In this document: positions 1 through 8,745 of the stretch, in pieces
How positions within the stretch are numbered: position 1 is the first letter of the stretch
How the letters are laid out: every line of letters begins with the position of its first letter
From: an uncultured Bdellovibrionales bacterium
Lineage (GTDB): Bacteria; Bdellovibrionota; Bdellovibrionia; Bdellovibrionales; UBA1609
Assembly: GCA_938001965.1 (NCBI GenBank)
Contig: CALLBC010000117.1
Span: forward strand, 1-53,643
DNA: 53,643 bases
Reading direction: 5' to 3'
Made by a program: the position numbers and the translations under genes
Notes under the pieces: model-generated
What the model saw: only the letters and a program-made list of their open reading frames with translations
The model's database searches: none
What the model was told of the DNA's origin: nothing

Positions 1-385
1 CCAGTTTAAGTTATTTAAAAAGAAAGATGTTACCACTTACATACGTTTACTTGAAAAAGTGGTTATTAACACATTAGCTAAATTTGATATTGAGTCCTAT
101 CAACGCTGTGAAAAAATTGAAGTTGAAGGTGAAAGCCTTGAAGCTACAGGTGTTTGGGTGGGGGATCAAAAGATTGCCTCCATAGGAATTGCTGTGAGAC
201 GTTGGGTGGCTTATCACGGTATTGCCATTAATGTTTTTAAAGATGAAAAAGCCTTTTCTGGAATCAACCCATGTGGTTTTAAACCAAGCACAATGGTGTC
301 AATGGAAGAAGCAACTGCACAGCCAGTGAATATCTCTGATATAAAAAAAATATTTATTGATGAGTTTAATAAACTAATCTCATGA
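1..385 (+). CDS. lipB: Octanoyltransferase LipB, C-terminal part (5' end outside window)
   Basis: LipB moves octanoyl groups from acyl carrier protein to the lipoyl domains of 2-oxoacid dehydrogenases, the first step of protein lipoylation in the cytoplasm. The frame is open from the left edge (first full codon at base 2), so the N-terminus is missing. A GTG at 59 could be mistaken for a start, but the upstream codons read DVTTYIRLLE, which fits the LipB region before that point. Visible family signatures are GVWVGDQKIASIGIAVRRW, carrying the catalytic lysine in KIASIG, and GINPCGFKP, carrying the catalytic cysteine. The C-terminus looks complete. No terminator is obvious downstream. Confidence 0.93.
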   Translation, partial: QFKLFKKKDVTTYIRLLEKVVINTLAKFDIESYQRCEKIEVEGESLEATGVWVGDQKIASIGIAVRRWVAYHGIAINVFKDEKAFSGINPCGFKPSTMVSMEEATAQPVNISDIKKIFIDEFNKLIS

Positions 386-537
386 ACATAAAAAATAATT
401 TAAAGTTAAAACCGATCATATAAAGTTAAACCAAGTACCCTTTAAAAAGTTAAAGTTACTTGACCTTGGTCCTAGGAACTTTGTCCATTTACCTTTATGT
501 AATTACTGTCTACATGGGTGAATATGCTAAAATAAAC

Positions 538-557
538 TATAGATATAATTATCTATA
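538..557. promoter_or_regulatory. Palindrome TATAGATA-taat-TATCTATA upstream of a secreted orphan
   Basis: Two perfect 8-bp arms flank a 4-bp centre, 67 bp before the start of the gene at 625. The spacing suits an operator or promoter-proximal site, and TATAAT lies inside it as a possible -10 element. The role is inferred from position only, and in AT-rich DNA a palindrome this size could arise by chance. Confidence 0.3.
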
Positions 558-624
558 CGGCTCTTTGTAGATAAGATTCAGTATTATATTGGGGCCATTT
601 TACTTTTAGGAAGTTTGAGTCGCA

Positions 625-1581
625 ATGTCTAGTTCGAGAATATTTATAATTAATTTAATACTATTATTTTTAATTTCCAGTGTAAACGCCATTGCTGGAG
701 AGAGCTGCTCCAATAAAAAAAATATCTGGGGTAATATTAAAGAGATTGCAAATCCAATGCTTCTAATGTCGCCAGCTGTAACTGCTATTGTTGGTAGCCA
801 ATGTAATTTAATTTTTAAATTTAATAAGAAAAAAATTACTTCTTGCTATACGAGCTCATTAGCAATTACTAAAAACTCTGGTTTGAATATGAACTTAAAA
901 GGAGAGTTAGGTTATTTTACAAAAGAATTGAAAGAGATGATGTCTGACCCTGAAATTGGTCAATTTTTAAAAGACCTTTCAAATGCACTTAAAAATGATA
1001 AAGCTTCTCAATTATGGCGATGGACATTAAATCATCCGCTATTCAAAGGTAAGCCAAATAAAAAGGAAGAAGCTATTAAAACTTTAGCTGTCCTATTTAG
1101 TGGTAACGGATCTGAGATAGAGCGATATAGCAAAGACTTTATTAACAGCAACGGCCCTCATTTAAAAGATGCATATGATGAATTATGGAATGGAATAAAA
1201 AGAGATAAAGTTCAGCCCTATCCACCACCAATAAAATCAAAAGATACGTCAATTTATCATTTTTATGCAATTTCATACCTTACTCAGAAAATAATTAAAA
1301 AAGGTACGCCAAAAGATATTGCTGTAGTTGTTGCTGGCTCACTCAATCAGGTCTATGAACAATACACTGGGGACCTGGTTAGGCTGGCAAGGTGGGATAG
1401 CCGAGTTAATGAAAATACCTATGAAGACATTTTTACGGGCTATGCAGGAGCTCTCTTTGCCACCCATGATAGTCCATTCTCTAGAGGAATCGACAAGGCC
1501 TCATTTATTAATCAAGTCAAATTTAATGGTGGAGGTGTGGCTCTTAAAGGTTTGTTGAAGAATAATTTTAGTGAGCATTAA
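625..1581 (+). CDS. Secreted protein of unknown function
   Basis: I do not recognise a family. The N-terminus is a clear Sec signal peptide: a short polar start, hydrophobic IFIINLILLFLISSV, then NAIAG with a likely cleavage site after NA or IA. The mature part, about 290 residues, has early cysteines (ESC, SQC, TSC) that could form disulphides in the periplasm, and an alpha-helical, lysine-rich middle. Start choice: ATG at 625 follows AGGAAG about ten bases upstream. It stands alone, transcribed toward the convergent tautomerase gene, with only 17 bp between the two stop codons. A periplasmic or exported role is an inference from the signal peptide. Confidence 0.75.
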   Translation: MSSSRIFIINLILLFLISSVNAIAGESCSNKKNIWGNIKEIANPMLLMSPAVTAIVGSQCNLIFKFNKKKITSCYTSSLAITKNSGLNMNLKGELGYFTKELKEMMSDPEIGQFLKDLSNALKNDKASQLWRWTLNHPLFKGKPNKKEEAIKTLAVLFSGNGSEIERYSKDFINSNGPHLKDAYDELWNGIKRDKVQPYPPPIKSKDTSIYHFYAISYLTQKIIKKGTPKDIAVVVAGSLNQVYEQYTGDLVRLARWDSRVNENTYEDIFTGYAGALFATHDSPFSRGIDKASFINQVKFNGGGVALKGLLKNNFSEH

Positions 1582-1598
1582 AAAAATGTTTAATTCAT

Positions 1599-1976
1599 TT
1601 ATTTGCGGATGATTCTATCACCAGCAATGACTTGGCCTGATTTAGCCTCATTATAAGTGATAAATATATTACTGTATAATTTTAGATTATCACATAAGGC
1701 ATGGGCCGTGAGTTTAAGTAACTCCTCAATCCTCTGTTCACTTAAACCTTCAAAGCAGGTGAGTTCAACAAGGGGAGGATGAGTGTCTTCTGGCTGTACT
1801 TGAGCTGAGTTCTGGCCTTCAAAATAATTAGCTGGAGTTATTTCATCCCATGTCACCCAAGCCTGTGAAGGTCTACAATTATAAAATTCTGCAATAGCTT
1901 GTGATGTACATTTTATTGCGATAGGTATTAAATTTGGGTCTTTTTGTGGTAGCGCTCTAACTTTTAAAATAGGCAT
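1599..1976 (-). CDS. Tautomerase-superfamily (MIF/4-OT-like) protein
   Basis: A 125-residue protein starting Met-Pro-Ile, so Met removal would expose an N-terminal proline, the general base of tautomerases. The second half (GLSEQRIEELLKLTAHAL, then NIFITYNE and ending GQVIAGDRIIRK) fits the helix-strand part of the beta-alpha-beta fold seen in MIF-like and 4-oxalocrotonate-tautomerase-like proteins. The length fits a MIF- or CHMI-sized subunit rather than the 60-residue 4-OT type. The start codon overlaps the exbD stop (TAATG), so the two are translationally coupled and the gene is the last of the exbB-exbD operon. The substrate is unknown. The assignment rests on Pro1 and overall pattern, so it is moderate. 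Confidence 0.6.
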   Translation of the reverse strand: MPILKVRALPQKDPNLIPIAIKCTSQAIAEFYNCRPSQAWVTWDEITPANYFEGQNSAQVQPEDTHPPLVELTCFEGLSEQRIEELLKLTAHALCDNLKLYSNIFITYNEAKSGQVIAGDRIIRK

Positions 1977-2383
1977 TATTTTTTATCAATAGTTATGGCA
2001 AACTTTTTCACACCAGCCGATTTAATTGTATCAATAATGGTAACCACATCACCATGTGAGATGTCTTTATCGGCTGCAATAACAGCTTGGATATCTGGCT
2101 TTTCTGTTAAGATATTTTTTGCGTAAAGCCCAAGTTCTTCTTTGGTAGTGGGCTGGCCATTTAATTTAAGTGCTCCTGTTTTGGAAATACTAATTGCAAG
2201 TTTAGAGGCTTCAGTTTTGTCACCGCTTGCTGACTTGGGTAAATTCACATTAATACTTGGTTTCATTATCAGGGGAGTCGTAACCATAAAAATGATTAGT
2301 ACAACTAATATGATATCCACAAATGGAACAATATTAATATCTGCTATTGGTTCATCGTCATCTTGATAACTACTTCCAGCCAA
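1976..2383 (-). CDS. exbD: ExbD/TolR-family biopolymer transport protein
   Basis: ExbD/TolR proteins are the peptidoglycan-facing partner of the ExbB/TolQ proton channel, which energises outer-membrane processes. This 135-residue protein has the family layout: a short acidic cytoplasmic start, one transmembrane helix (about residues 18-40) with the essential proton-path aspartate at D23 in NIVPFVDIILVV, then a periplasmic domain ending KKFAITIDKK. It lies 2 bp after exbB and overlaps the tautomerase start. Whether it serves TonB, Tol or another energised system cannot be told, because no tonB or tolA lies nearby. Confidence 0.93.
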   Translation of the reverse strand: MAGSSYQDDDEPIADINIVPFVDIILVVLIIFMVTTPLIMKPSINVNLPKSASGDKTEASKLAISISKTGALKLNGQPTTKEELGLYAKNILTEKPDIQAVIAADKDISHGDVVTIIDTIKSAGVKKFAITIDKK

Positions 2384-2385
2384 AA

Positions 2386-3012
2386 CTATGCTCCTGTGGA
2401 CTTATTTTTAGAGTATGAAATACAAATGTTTCCTGCACTACGAACACTTTGTAATAGAGTTTTAACTTTTCTTTGGAAATGGTTGTAAGCAATTACAGCG
2501 GGTATTGCCACAATAAGTCCGAAGGCCGTTGCGATTAGTGCTTTTGAAATCCCGATCATTACAGCACTAGCATCACCTTGGTTGGTGGCCATTTCTTTGA
2601 AGGCATCCATAATACCAAAAACGGTACCTAATAATCCAATGAATGGGGCATTAGAGCCAACTGTGGCTAAGAAGTTTAAATATTTTTCAAGGAAAGGCTT
2701 TTTATTTAAACTATAAGTTTCAAAAATTTCAGGTAAGCCATCAGAACCATGATTTTTAATATGAGCAAGTCCACATGAAATAGCTTCGCCTTCTAAGCTA
2801 TCTTGGTTTAAGTTTTCAATGTCAGATAAGTTATTGCTAAGTAATGTGCTGCTAATTTTTTTATTAATGTTTTTACTTTGTGCAGAAAGCTTGTTTAAGG
2901 TTAGCCATCTTTCAATTATAAAGGCTAAGCTAAAAATACTTAAAACAACAAGAATCCATAATGTGGCATCATGTCCAATTTGGGCAATAGTAAAAAACTT
3001 ATCTGTTAACAT
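2386..3012 (-). CDS. exbB: MotA/TolQ/ExbB-family proton channel protein
   Basis: The channel subunit that couples proton flow to force generation with ExbD. It has 208 residues with the three expected transmembrane helices: an N-terminal one (TLWILVVLSIFSLAFII), a second in LATVGSNAPFIGLLGTVFGI, and a third in GISKALIATAFGLIVAIPAVI, which are the conserved family signatures. The cytoplasmic loop lies between the first two helices. It is the first gene of a three-gene minus-strand operon with exbD and the tautomerase. The promoter should lie right of 3012, next to the hairpin-rich element that fills the divergent gap. Confidence 0.93.
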   Translation of the reverse strand: MLTDKFFTIAQIGHDATLWILVVLSIFSLAFIIERWLTLNKLSAQSKNINKKISSTLLSNNLSDIENLNQDSLEGEAISCGLAHIKNHGSDGLPEIFETYSLNKKPFLEKYLNFLATVGSNAPFIGLLGTVFGIMDAFKEMATNQGDASAVMIGISKALIATAFGLIVAIPAVIAYNHFQRKVKTLLQSVRSAGNICISYSKNKSTGA

Positions 3013-3139
3013 ATAAAATCTCCAATGATTAAGGTCTAATTATCGCTATAAGAGAGAGAGAATTCAACTACTTAGTGTAAAGTCTCTGTCAGTTAAATTA
3101 GCACGGTGCACTGGAAGTTTAAGTTTATACCTCGCTTTT

Positions 3140-3353
3140 AGATAATTTCTTAAATTTTGAAGTGCTCATATTTTATAAAGCGCGCAGTTCTCGCCATAGG
3201 CGAGCTGTTTGAGCACTTTAGCTCGTATGCACAAAGTGCATGTAAGAGCGATATACATAAGCTTTCAGCTTATAGCGCGTCGTCCCTGTTGGACGATGCG
3301 ATATTAGTTGAAGTTCCTTAAATATGAGTAATTCAAAATTTAAGGAATTATTT
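3140..3353. repeat. Element A: hairpin cluster enclosed by 34-bp inverted arms
   Basis: The arms are 3140-3173 and 3320-3353, complementary at 30 of 34 positions, and three of the four mismatches are G-T. Between them lie four small hairpins: CTCGCC-ata-GGCGAG, TGCAC-aaa-GTGCA, ATAAGCT-ttc-AGCTTAT and TCGTCC-ctgtt-GGACGA. The segment 3171-3219 is nearly identical, in reverse orientation, to the core of element D at 22746-22795. The element fills most of the 342-bp gap between the divergent exbB and sulfatase-like genes. Its right arm contains the AAGGAA ribosome-binding site of the gene starting at 3355. Confidence 0.85.
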
Positions 3354-3354
3354 A

Positions 3355-5187
3355 ATGAGATTAGTATTATTTAGTGGGATTGGAATCTGCCATACGTTAG
3401 TATGGGTTGGTATGAGTTTAATAACACGAATAGCCATCTATTTTGGCATAATTTTTTTATCTACTTCATGCAGCTTCAGCAAGAAAGATCAATGGTCAGT
3501 ATTGATTATTGGTGTTGAAAATCTTGGTTTTGAAGACTTATCATGCAATGGGATCATGGATAGTAATCTTATTGGGTTTAAGAAGCTATGCGAGGACGCA
3601 GTTTATTTTACCCATGCCTATGCGCCATCAACTTACTCTGCTTCTAATGTGGCTACAATATTAACGGCTCAATATGCCTTTGAGCACAAATTACAGGCAA
3701 TGGATTCATTTTTATCTGAAGAAAAAGAAACTTTGCCTGAACTAATGATAAATAATGGATTTAAAACCTCATTTATGTCTAGTGGTGGAGGTTTATTTAG
3801 AAAAAAGGGTGTCGACCAAGGCTTTGAAGTTTTTGATGATAAATTAAAAGTAGCCAGCAACAAACTTTTCAGAAGTGCTGACCAAGTTAATAAGTTATTT
3901 AAGAAGTGGATGAATAAGCAATACAATAAAAAAATATTTAGCTTTCTTTATTACTCTGACCCATTATTCCCAAACTCTGTCACAGTCAGTAATGATAATG
4001 TGGAAAGAAGCTTAACTAGAGGAAGCCAAATAGAAGAATTAAGTGAGTCTATTGAGGGTTTAGTATATTACTTAAAGAGTAATAAGCGGTGGGATAGTAC
4101 TATGGTAATATTTACTGGCTTAAATGGGGTATCAAATAAAGAGAACGTGGCAAAGTTTGACAATTTATTTTCTGAAAATACACATATTCCATTACTGATA
4201 AAACCACCAAAAAAAAATAGAGACCTTGGGATTAGTTGGACAATTGATAAAAATGTTACTTTAGTTGATATAGGGATTTTACTAAGGAAGTACTTTAAGT
4301 TAAGGCTAAACCCCAGTTTTGCACTAAATGAAGATATAAATTTAGTAGAGAGTTTAGAAAAACCAGTTTCAGATTGGGCGAACGAACGCCCAATAATTAG
4401 TGAATCTTCGTGGCTTGGTAAGGGCAAGCAAGTGATTACCAAATATGCTATTCGGTTTGCCAGTATACTCTATTTTCACAAAAGTGAACCTGAGCTATAT
4501 AATTCTTTAATAGATAGGCAAGAGATAAGTAAAATTGGAGTTGAAAGTTATCAGTATAAAAAAATAAATAAAGTATTAGCTGATATTAACTTTTCTATAA
4601 AGAAATCATGGAATAACTACCCAAAAGAAAAGATACTCAGTGATTTTGTTTATCAATTTTGGTTTGATAAGTCAGAAATTGAGCTTTGGCCAGTTGAGTT
4701 TTTGATTGAAGAAAGTAAAACGAATAGTTACTTTTATGAGCTTTTAGTAAACTGGTTATTAAGTAATAAAAAGTGGAATCAAATAAATAAGCTACAGAAG
4801 TATAAGCCCGACGGGGATCTACAATTTATTCTATCCAAGTATCTAGTCGATTATGATATAAAAGATAAGAAGAGTATTTGTTTCTCGGCCTTTATTAATA
4901 AAAATAAGAGTACCTTTCTTAAAAACTGTAAAGATGAGCTTTCTTTAGTCCTTTGGTCTTTTTATAATGAAAAAAATAAAAGTGAAAAAAAGAAAAAGCT
5001 AAGGCTGTTTGCAAGGCTATATAACTTTAGAATGTTAAATAAAAAGATTAATATATATAATATTGCAAATGGGTTTTCATGGTTCTATCCAAAAGAAAAG
5101 TTTGTTACGAACAGTTGGATTGATAAGTTAAAGTTCTTACCAGAGTATAAATCATTATTTTCGCAAGTTAAAAATTTTAAACATTAA
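3355..5187 (+). CDS. Degenerate sulfatase-like (alkaline phosphatase superfamily) lipoprotein
   Basis: The first ~340 residues follow the sulfatase fold: LIIGVENLGFEDLSC, then YFTHAYAPSTYSASNVATIL where active sulfatases carry the nucleophile, then MVIFTGLNGVSN and HIPLLIKPPKK. Key residues appear lost. The metal-binding DD of the first motif is EN, no CxPSR nucleophile is present, and the usual DH/DN near residue 260 is LN. This suggests a binding protein or pseudoenzyme. Residues ~400-610 match nothing I know. The N-terminus is a membrane signal ending STSC, probably a lipobox with lipidated cysteine 39. Start: ATG 3355 has AAGGAA seven bases upstream; ATG 3412 would give a more typical 20-residue lipoprotein signal. 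The end overlaps the convergent radical SAM gene by 11 bp. Confidence 0.72.
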   Translation: MRLVLFSGIGICHTLVWVGMSLITRIAIYFGIIFLSTSCSFSKKDQWSVLIIGVENLGFEDLSCNGIMDSNLIGFKKLCEDAVYFTHAYAPSTYSASNVATILTAQYAFEHKLQAMDSFLSEEKETLPELMINNGFKTSFMSSGGGLFRKKGVDQGFEVFDDKLKVASNKLFRSADQVNKLFKKWMNKQYNKKIFSFLYYSDPLFPNSVTVSNDNVERSLTRGSQIEELSESIEGLVYYLKSNKRWDSTMVIFTGLNGVSNKENVAKFDNLFSENTHIPLLIKPPKKNRDLGISWTIDKNVTLVDIGILLRKYFKLRLNPSFALNEDINLVESLEKPVSDWANERPIISESSWLGKGKQVITKYAIRFASILYFHKSEPELYNSLIDRQEISKIGVESYQYKKINKVLADINFSIKKSWNNYPKEKILSDFVYQFWFDKSEIELWPVEFLIEESKTNSYFYELLVNWLLSNKKWNQINKLQKYKPDGDLQFILSKYLVDYDIKDKKSICFSAFINKNKSTFLKNCKDELSLVLWSFYNEKNKSEKKKKLRLFARLYNFRMLNKKINIYNIANGFSWFYPKEKFVTNSWIDKLKFLPEYKSLFSQVKNFKH

Positions 5188-5965
5188 TGTGAATGTTACA
5201 CTCTATTCGTTTTCTGATTTTTTGAGCAATATTGTATAGAAAAATATCTGTCACAGGCTTTAATGAATTAATATCATGCTTTAGAGTTTCAATGATAATA
5301 TTTTTTGGCTTAAGTATACCAATAATCTCTAAATAATCTTCGATATGTGAATCACTAACATTATTAGTAGGGCCATCAACAAACATAGTTTGAACGCTAA
5401 TGTTGTCAATTTTTTGAGCTGAAAATAACAGTTTATCGATACTTTGCCTAACTATGGGGGAGTTTAACTTTTTTAGAGTGATATCATCTGAACAATCAAT
5501 TTTAAAGTAAATTTCATCATAGTATTGAGTAACATTAAGTGACTTTTTAGTATAGAAGTGTGCACCGTTTGTTAATAGGACAATTTTAGTTGAAGATGAA
5601 ATAGAATTCTTCCACTTGTAAATAGACTCAGAGATTTCGTTAAACTGTGGGTGAAGTGTTGGCTCGCCATTACCAGAAATAAGTATGGTATCAACATTTG
5701 TATTAGACAGAACAACATTATTTAATTTTGATGAAAGTGAATCTGTAATTTTTAGTGAAGAATTAAATTTTAAATTTTTAATGGCATTGATTTTTGTTTC
5801 AGTTTTTCCTAAAGAACAATATGAGCAATCAAAAGAACACATCTTTGTATCCTCTAGTAAAATATTAACTTCAAAGTAATTCCCATATATGGAGCTACTT
5901 TTAAGTTCAGAAACTATAGGGAAGTAATTGGGTGCTAAAATTTGTTTTTTACTTAAATTACTCAT
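5177..5965 (-). CDS. Radical SAM protein, COG0731-like
   Basis: Radical SAM enzymes use a 4Fe-4S cluster to cleave S-adenosylmethionine and start radical chemistry. The cluster ligands are plain: C43, C47 and C50 in CSFDCSYC. The SAM-contacting motif GNGEPTLHPQF follows about 50 residues later. The N-terminal SIYGNYFEVNIL and the SYCSLGKTE context resemble the COG0731 group, which includes wyosine-synthesis relatives and many uncharacterised bacterial Fe-S oxidoreductases. At 262 residues it has room for little beyond the core barrel, and there is no extra cluster domain. The substrate is unknown. It lies 87 bp downstream of the FHA operon on the same strand, so it may or may not be co-transcribed. 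Confidence 0.85.
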   Translation of the reverse strand: MSNLSKKQILAPNYFPIVSELKSSSIYGNYFEVNILLEDTKMCSFDCSYCSLGKTETKINAIKNLKFNSSLKITDSLSSKLNNVVLSNTNVDTILISGNGEPTLHPQFNEISESIYKWKNSISSSTKIVLLTNGAHFYTKKSLNVTQYYDEIYFKIDCSDDITLKKLNSPIVRQSIDKLLFSAQKIDNISVQTMFVDGPTNNVSDSHIEDYLEIIGILKPKNIIIETLKHDINSLKPVTDIFLYNIAQKIRKRIECNIHINV

Positions 5966-6052
5966 CAGTTATCTATCGGATTTTACTATGAAAAACTAAA
6001 ATTAAACTTAATATATGGGCAAAAGACTTGGGGTGTGCAACTAAGGTTTGGG

Positions 6053-6733
6053 TTATTTAATGTCTAGAATACCTAGCCAAAAGGGTAGCTCGGAATTATT
6101 GGAGACCAAATAATCGGAGATCGACTCTAGGGTAACTTCTTCGGCGCTATCTGAAAAATTAAAAGGGTAAATTTGACTACGCTTTATAAGAACCAACTGA
6201 TCATTTTTTTTGCAATGAATTTTTGAAATATTAATATCTATATTTTTATTGGTACCAAATAGTTTTGTTGGTAGGGGAGGGAGCTCGTATTTATCATTGG
6301 CGTATTCACAGCTAAGGTCAGGTTGAGTGTGAATTATGTTAAGATTTGTGCCTCGCTTAAGAAGTATATGAGGCTGTCCTACTTGTGCCATATAAAGAGT
6401 ATTTGATTTTTGAATAAGTACAAAAATTTCAAGTCCACTAACTAATTCTTCTTCATTATTTTTTTTAAAAAATGATTGATTTGCCATTAAGATAGATGTT
6501 CGTAATGTGTTCTCATAAAAGTCTAAGTGATCTAAGCTGCCGAAGGGGGAAGTGAAGTCACGATCTTTAAGTTTTGAACTATAGAAATTTAATATACTTT
6601 CGATATATGGGCTAGAATCAACATTATGTCCCCAGCAAGTTGTAACAATTAAAGATTTATTGTCCTTGTCAAAATGAATCTTTGGATTAGGGTTAGAGAA
6701 GTTACTGCTGTAGGATTTGTTTTCAAATTTCAA
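6053..6733 (-). CDS. Degenerate PP2C-like protein at the end of the FHA operon
   Basis: 226 residues, no signal peptide. The middle (EELVSGLEIFVLIQKSNTL, then YMAQVGQPHILLKRG) lines up in character with the central strands of PP2C/SpoIIE-type phosphatases, where active enzymes have a G-T/S pair and then a GDSR-like motif. Here that motif reads GQPH, and the acidic metal-binding DG and DN motifs cannot be found, so catalysis is doubtful. The start overlaps the stop of the upstream FHA gene by 4 bp, showing tight coupling. Beside three phosphothreonine-binding FHA proteins, a phosphatase-like fold would make sense as a regulator, but this is inference. Fold assignment is tentative. Confidence 0.5.
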   Translation of the reverse strand: MKFENKSYSSNFSNPNPKIHFDKDNKSLIVTTCWGHNVDSSPYIESILNFYSSKLKDRDFTSPFGSLDHLDFYENTLRTSILMANQSFFKKNNEEELVSGLEIFVLIQKSNTLYMAQVGQPHILLKRGTNLNIIHTQPDLSCEYANDKYELPPLPTKLFGTNKNIDINISKIHCKKNDQLVLIKRSQIYPFNFSDSAEEVTLESISDYLVSNNSELPFWLGILDIK

Positions 6734-8745
6734 ATATCACCATATTTCTTAAGTTTTCGTTGAGCCTTCTTATAGTATTCATCTGATTTAACATGAAACT
6801 TTAAGATTTCATTCCATTTTTCTTTTGCGGCAGGAATATTTCCTAGGCTTTCTTCAAGGTTACCATCAGAATAAATTTTTCGAGCTTTGCCCCTTAGTTT
6901 ATTTAAGGCCTGGTAGCGGTACTCAGATGCTTTTTCATTATCTGGATATTTTTTCAGAAACTTTTCACAAGAATAAACGGTTTCCTTGCTGTTTCCACTA
7001 TTATGGTTGCTTTCACAAGAACTCAAAAGGTTTTTCATTTGGCTTTGTAGTGTAGATTGCATTGAAGCAATTTCCCTTTTTGCAAGTTCGCTGTATTTTG
7101 ATTTATTTGGGTAGTTTCTTGATAAAAATGCATTAAATGATTTAATCGATTTTTTAAGTTGTCCGCCGTTTTTTTGAGATTTAGCTCTTTTAATTATAGC
7201 CTCACCTGCATTAATTTGTTTTTGATATGCCAATTTACTTTTTAGTGACTCTTGTTTTTTAGTCTCAATATCATCCCATTTTTGCTGTAGTTGTAAAATA
7301 ATAGGGTGACCAGGATTAAGGACAATGAGTTGGCTTAAGCAATTATCAAGTTCCATTTTAGATTTATATTGAGAGAAATTGTCCTTACATGATTGAGCTA
7401 TTTTATTAGCATTTTCTTCAACTTTTTTAGCTTGAAGTTCCCTTTCTCGTCTATTTCTTTGTTCTTCTTCAATTTCTAGGCCTTGTTGGCATAGGTTGGC
7501 AAGCTGTTTAGAGTTTTTATAAGCAGGAACAAGCTTATGTAGTCTTTCAAGTTCATTGATACACAGAATGTGATTTTTTTCTGTATAGTAATTTTGTGCA
7601 GTATTAAATGAATCACTAATCAGTGTTTGATTTTCATTTGCTTCTACAATCTTTTTCTTAGGTTGTGTTTTTTTAGTTTTTACACTGGCAACTTTTCTTT
7701 TTTTAGTTTTTTCTTGATTCATGTAAAAGTAACCACTGCCAATAATTATTAAGGCAATCATTGCGCGCATAATTGACTTCATTGGGTTAGATTTTTTAGT
7801 CACTTTTTGGTTTGGTACAAAAAAATCGTCATTTGAAAATTGCTCAACATTTAATGGTTTATTGTATTCAAAGTCATTTGTTTCTTCGATTTCAATATGC
7901 TTAATTTTATCTTTGAAAGTTTCATCTTTTAGTTCAATCTTAATTTTTAAAGTTTTAATATCAATGATGTCATCATTATATATTCTAATATGTTCTTTTT
8001 TAGGTAGTTTTTTTCCATTCACTGAAGTGCCATTTGCACTACCAAAATCAAAAATATAAAATCCTTCATTAGTTTTTACTAATTCAAAGTGTTTGCGACT
8101 AATAAACTTATAAGAAAGCTTTAAAGAACACTTATCATCTCTACCAATAATCCAATTATTACCTTCTAACTCATAAGATTTCTTAACCTTTCCTGTAGAT
8201 TTAGACATAATGTTTAGGATTACAGATAATTTATTAGTAGCTGTTAATGTATTTTCCTCTTCATCATCAAGTTCAGGCTCTGTATCTTGTTCTTGTGTTA
8301 GCTTAAGATCTTGGGCTTGATCCGTTTGAGGGGAAGCAAAGCCATCTAAATTTAACTCAGGGCTATTGTCAGGTAAGCCAAAGTCACCAGTGCCAATACT
8401 ATTTTGCTCAGCCTCAGCTGGGTTTAAGTTTACATCCTCTTCAAAAACCTCTTCAGCTTTCTCATATATGAATTCAAACTGTGTTATAGAAAACCTTTCC
8501 CCGTATGGTACAGTTAGTTCCTCTACCGAATCAGAATTATAGTGTAGTTCACCCAGTTTAGAGAGAAGTTCGATTGTAAGAGTTTCGTCGTCGTTAACAG
8601 TAAGCTTCAAATGCTTTCTAGATATACCATTTTTAGTATTTAAAATAATGTCACATTCTTGAGAGCGTCCAACTAAGTATTCTCGTCCAATGCTTAGCTC
8701 ATGTTCAGAAATAACTGTATTATTCGATAGTATTTTTAAAATCAT
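6730..8745 (-). CDS. Membrane protein with two FHA domains and a TPR-like tail
   Basis: FHA domains bind phosphothreonine peptides. The first, near residues 5-75, is partial but keeps VGRSQECDI and SRKHLKL. The second, about 175-265, is complete with IIGRDDKCSL, SRKHFEL and DFGSANGTSVNGKKL. A basic stretch and one transmembrane helix (about 325-342, MIALIIIGSGYFYM) follow. The C-terminal ~300 residues are helical, lysine-rich and repeat-like, with spaced cysteines and TPR-like helices (KNHILCINELERLHKLVP, SYPDNEKASEY-type segments). The FHA part should be cytoplasmic and the TPR part periplasmic. It overlaps the neighbours by 1 and 4 bp. The context suggests a scaffold tied to the Tad apparatus whose tadC begins this operon. 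Confidence 0.85.
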   Translation of the reverse strand: MILKILSNNTVISEHELSIGREYLVGRSQECDIILNTKNGISRKHLKLTVNDDETLTIELLSKLGELHYNSDSVEELTVPYGERFSITQFEFIYEKAEEVFEEDVNLNPAEAEQNSIGTGDFGLPDNSPELNLDGFASPQTDQAQDLKLTQEQDTEPELDDEEENTLTATNKLSVILNIMSKSTGKVKKSYELEGNNWIIGRDDKCSLKLSYKFISRKHFELVKTNEGFYIFDFGSANGTSVNGKKLPKKEHIRIYNDDIIDIKTLKIKIELKDETFKDKIKHIEIEETNDFEYNKPLNVEQFSNDDFFVPNQKVTKKSNPMKSIMRAMIALIIIGSGYFYMNQEKTKKRKVASVKTKKTQPKKKIVEANENQTLISDSFNTAQNYYTEKNHILCINELERLHKLVPAYKNSKQLANLCQQGLEIEEEQRNRRERELQAKKVEENANKIAQSCKDNFSQYKSKMELDNCLSQLIVLNPGHPIILQLQQKWDDIETKKQESLKSKLAYQKQINAGEAIIKRAKSQKNGGQLKKSIKSFNAFLSRNYPNKSKYSELAKREIASMQSTLQSQMKNLLSSCESNHNSGNSKETVYSCEKFLKKYPDNEKASEYRYQALNKLRGKARKIYSDGNLEESLGNIPAAKEKWNEILKFHVKSDEYYKKAQRKLKKYGDI

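Noticed and set aside
386-537. Repeated AAAGTTAAA motifs between lipB and the secreted orphan
   Set aside because: Three loose copies at irregular spacing in AT-rich DNA; not distinguishable from composition.
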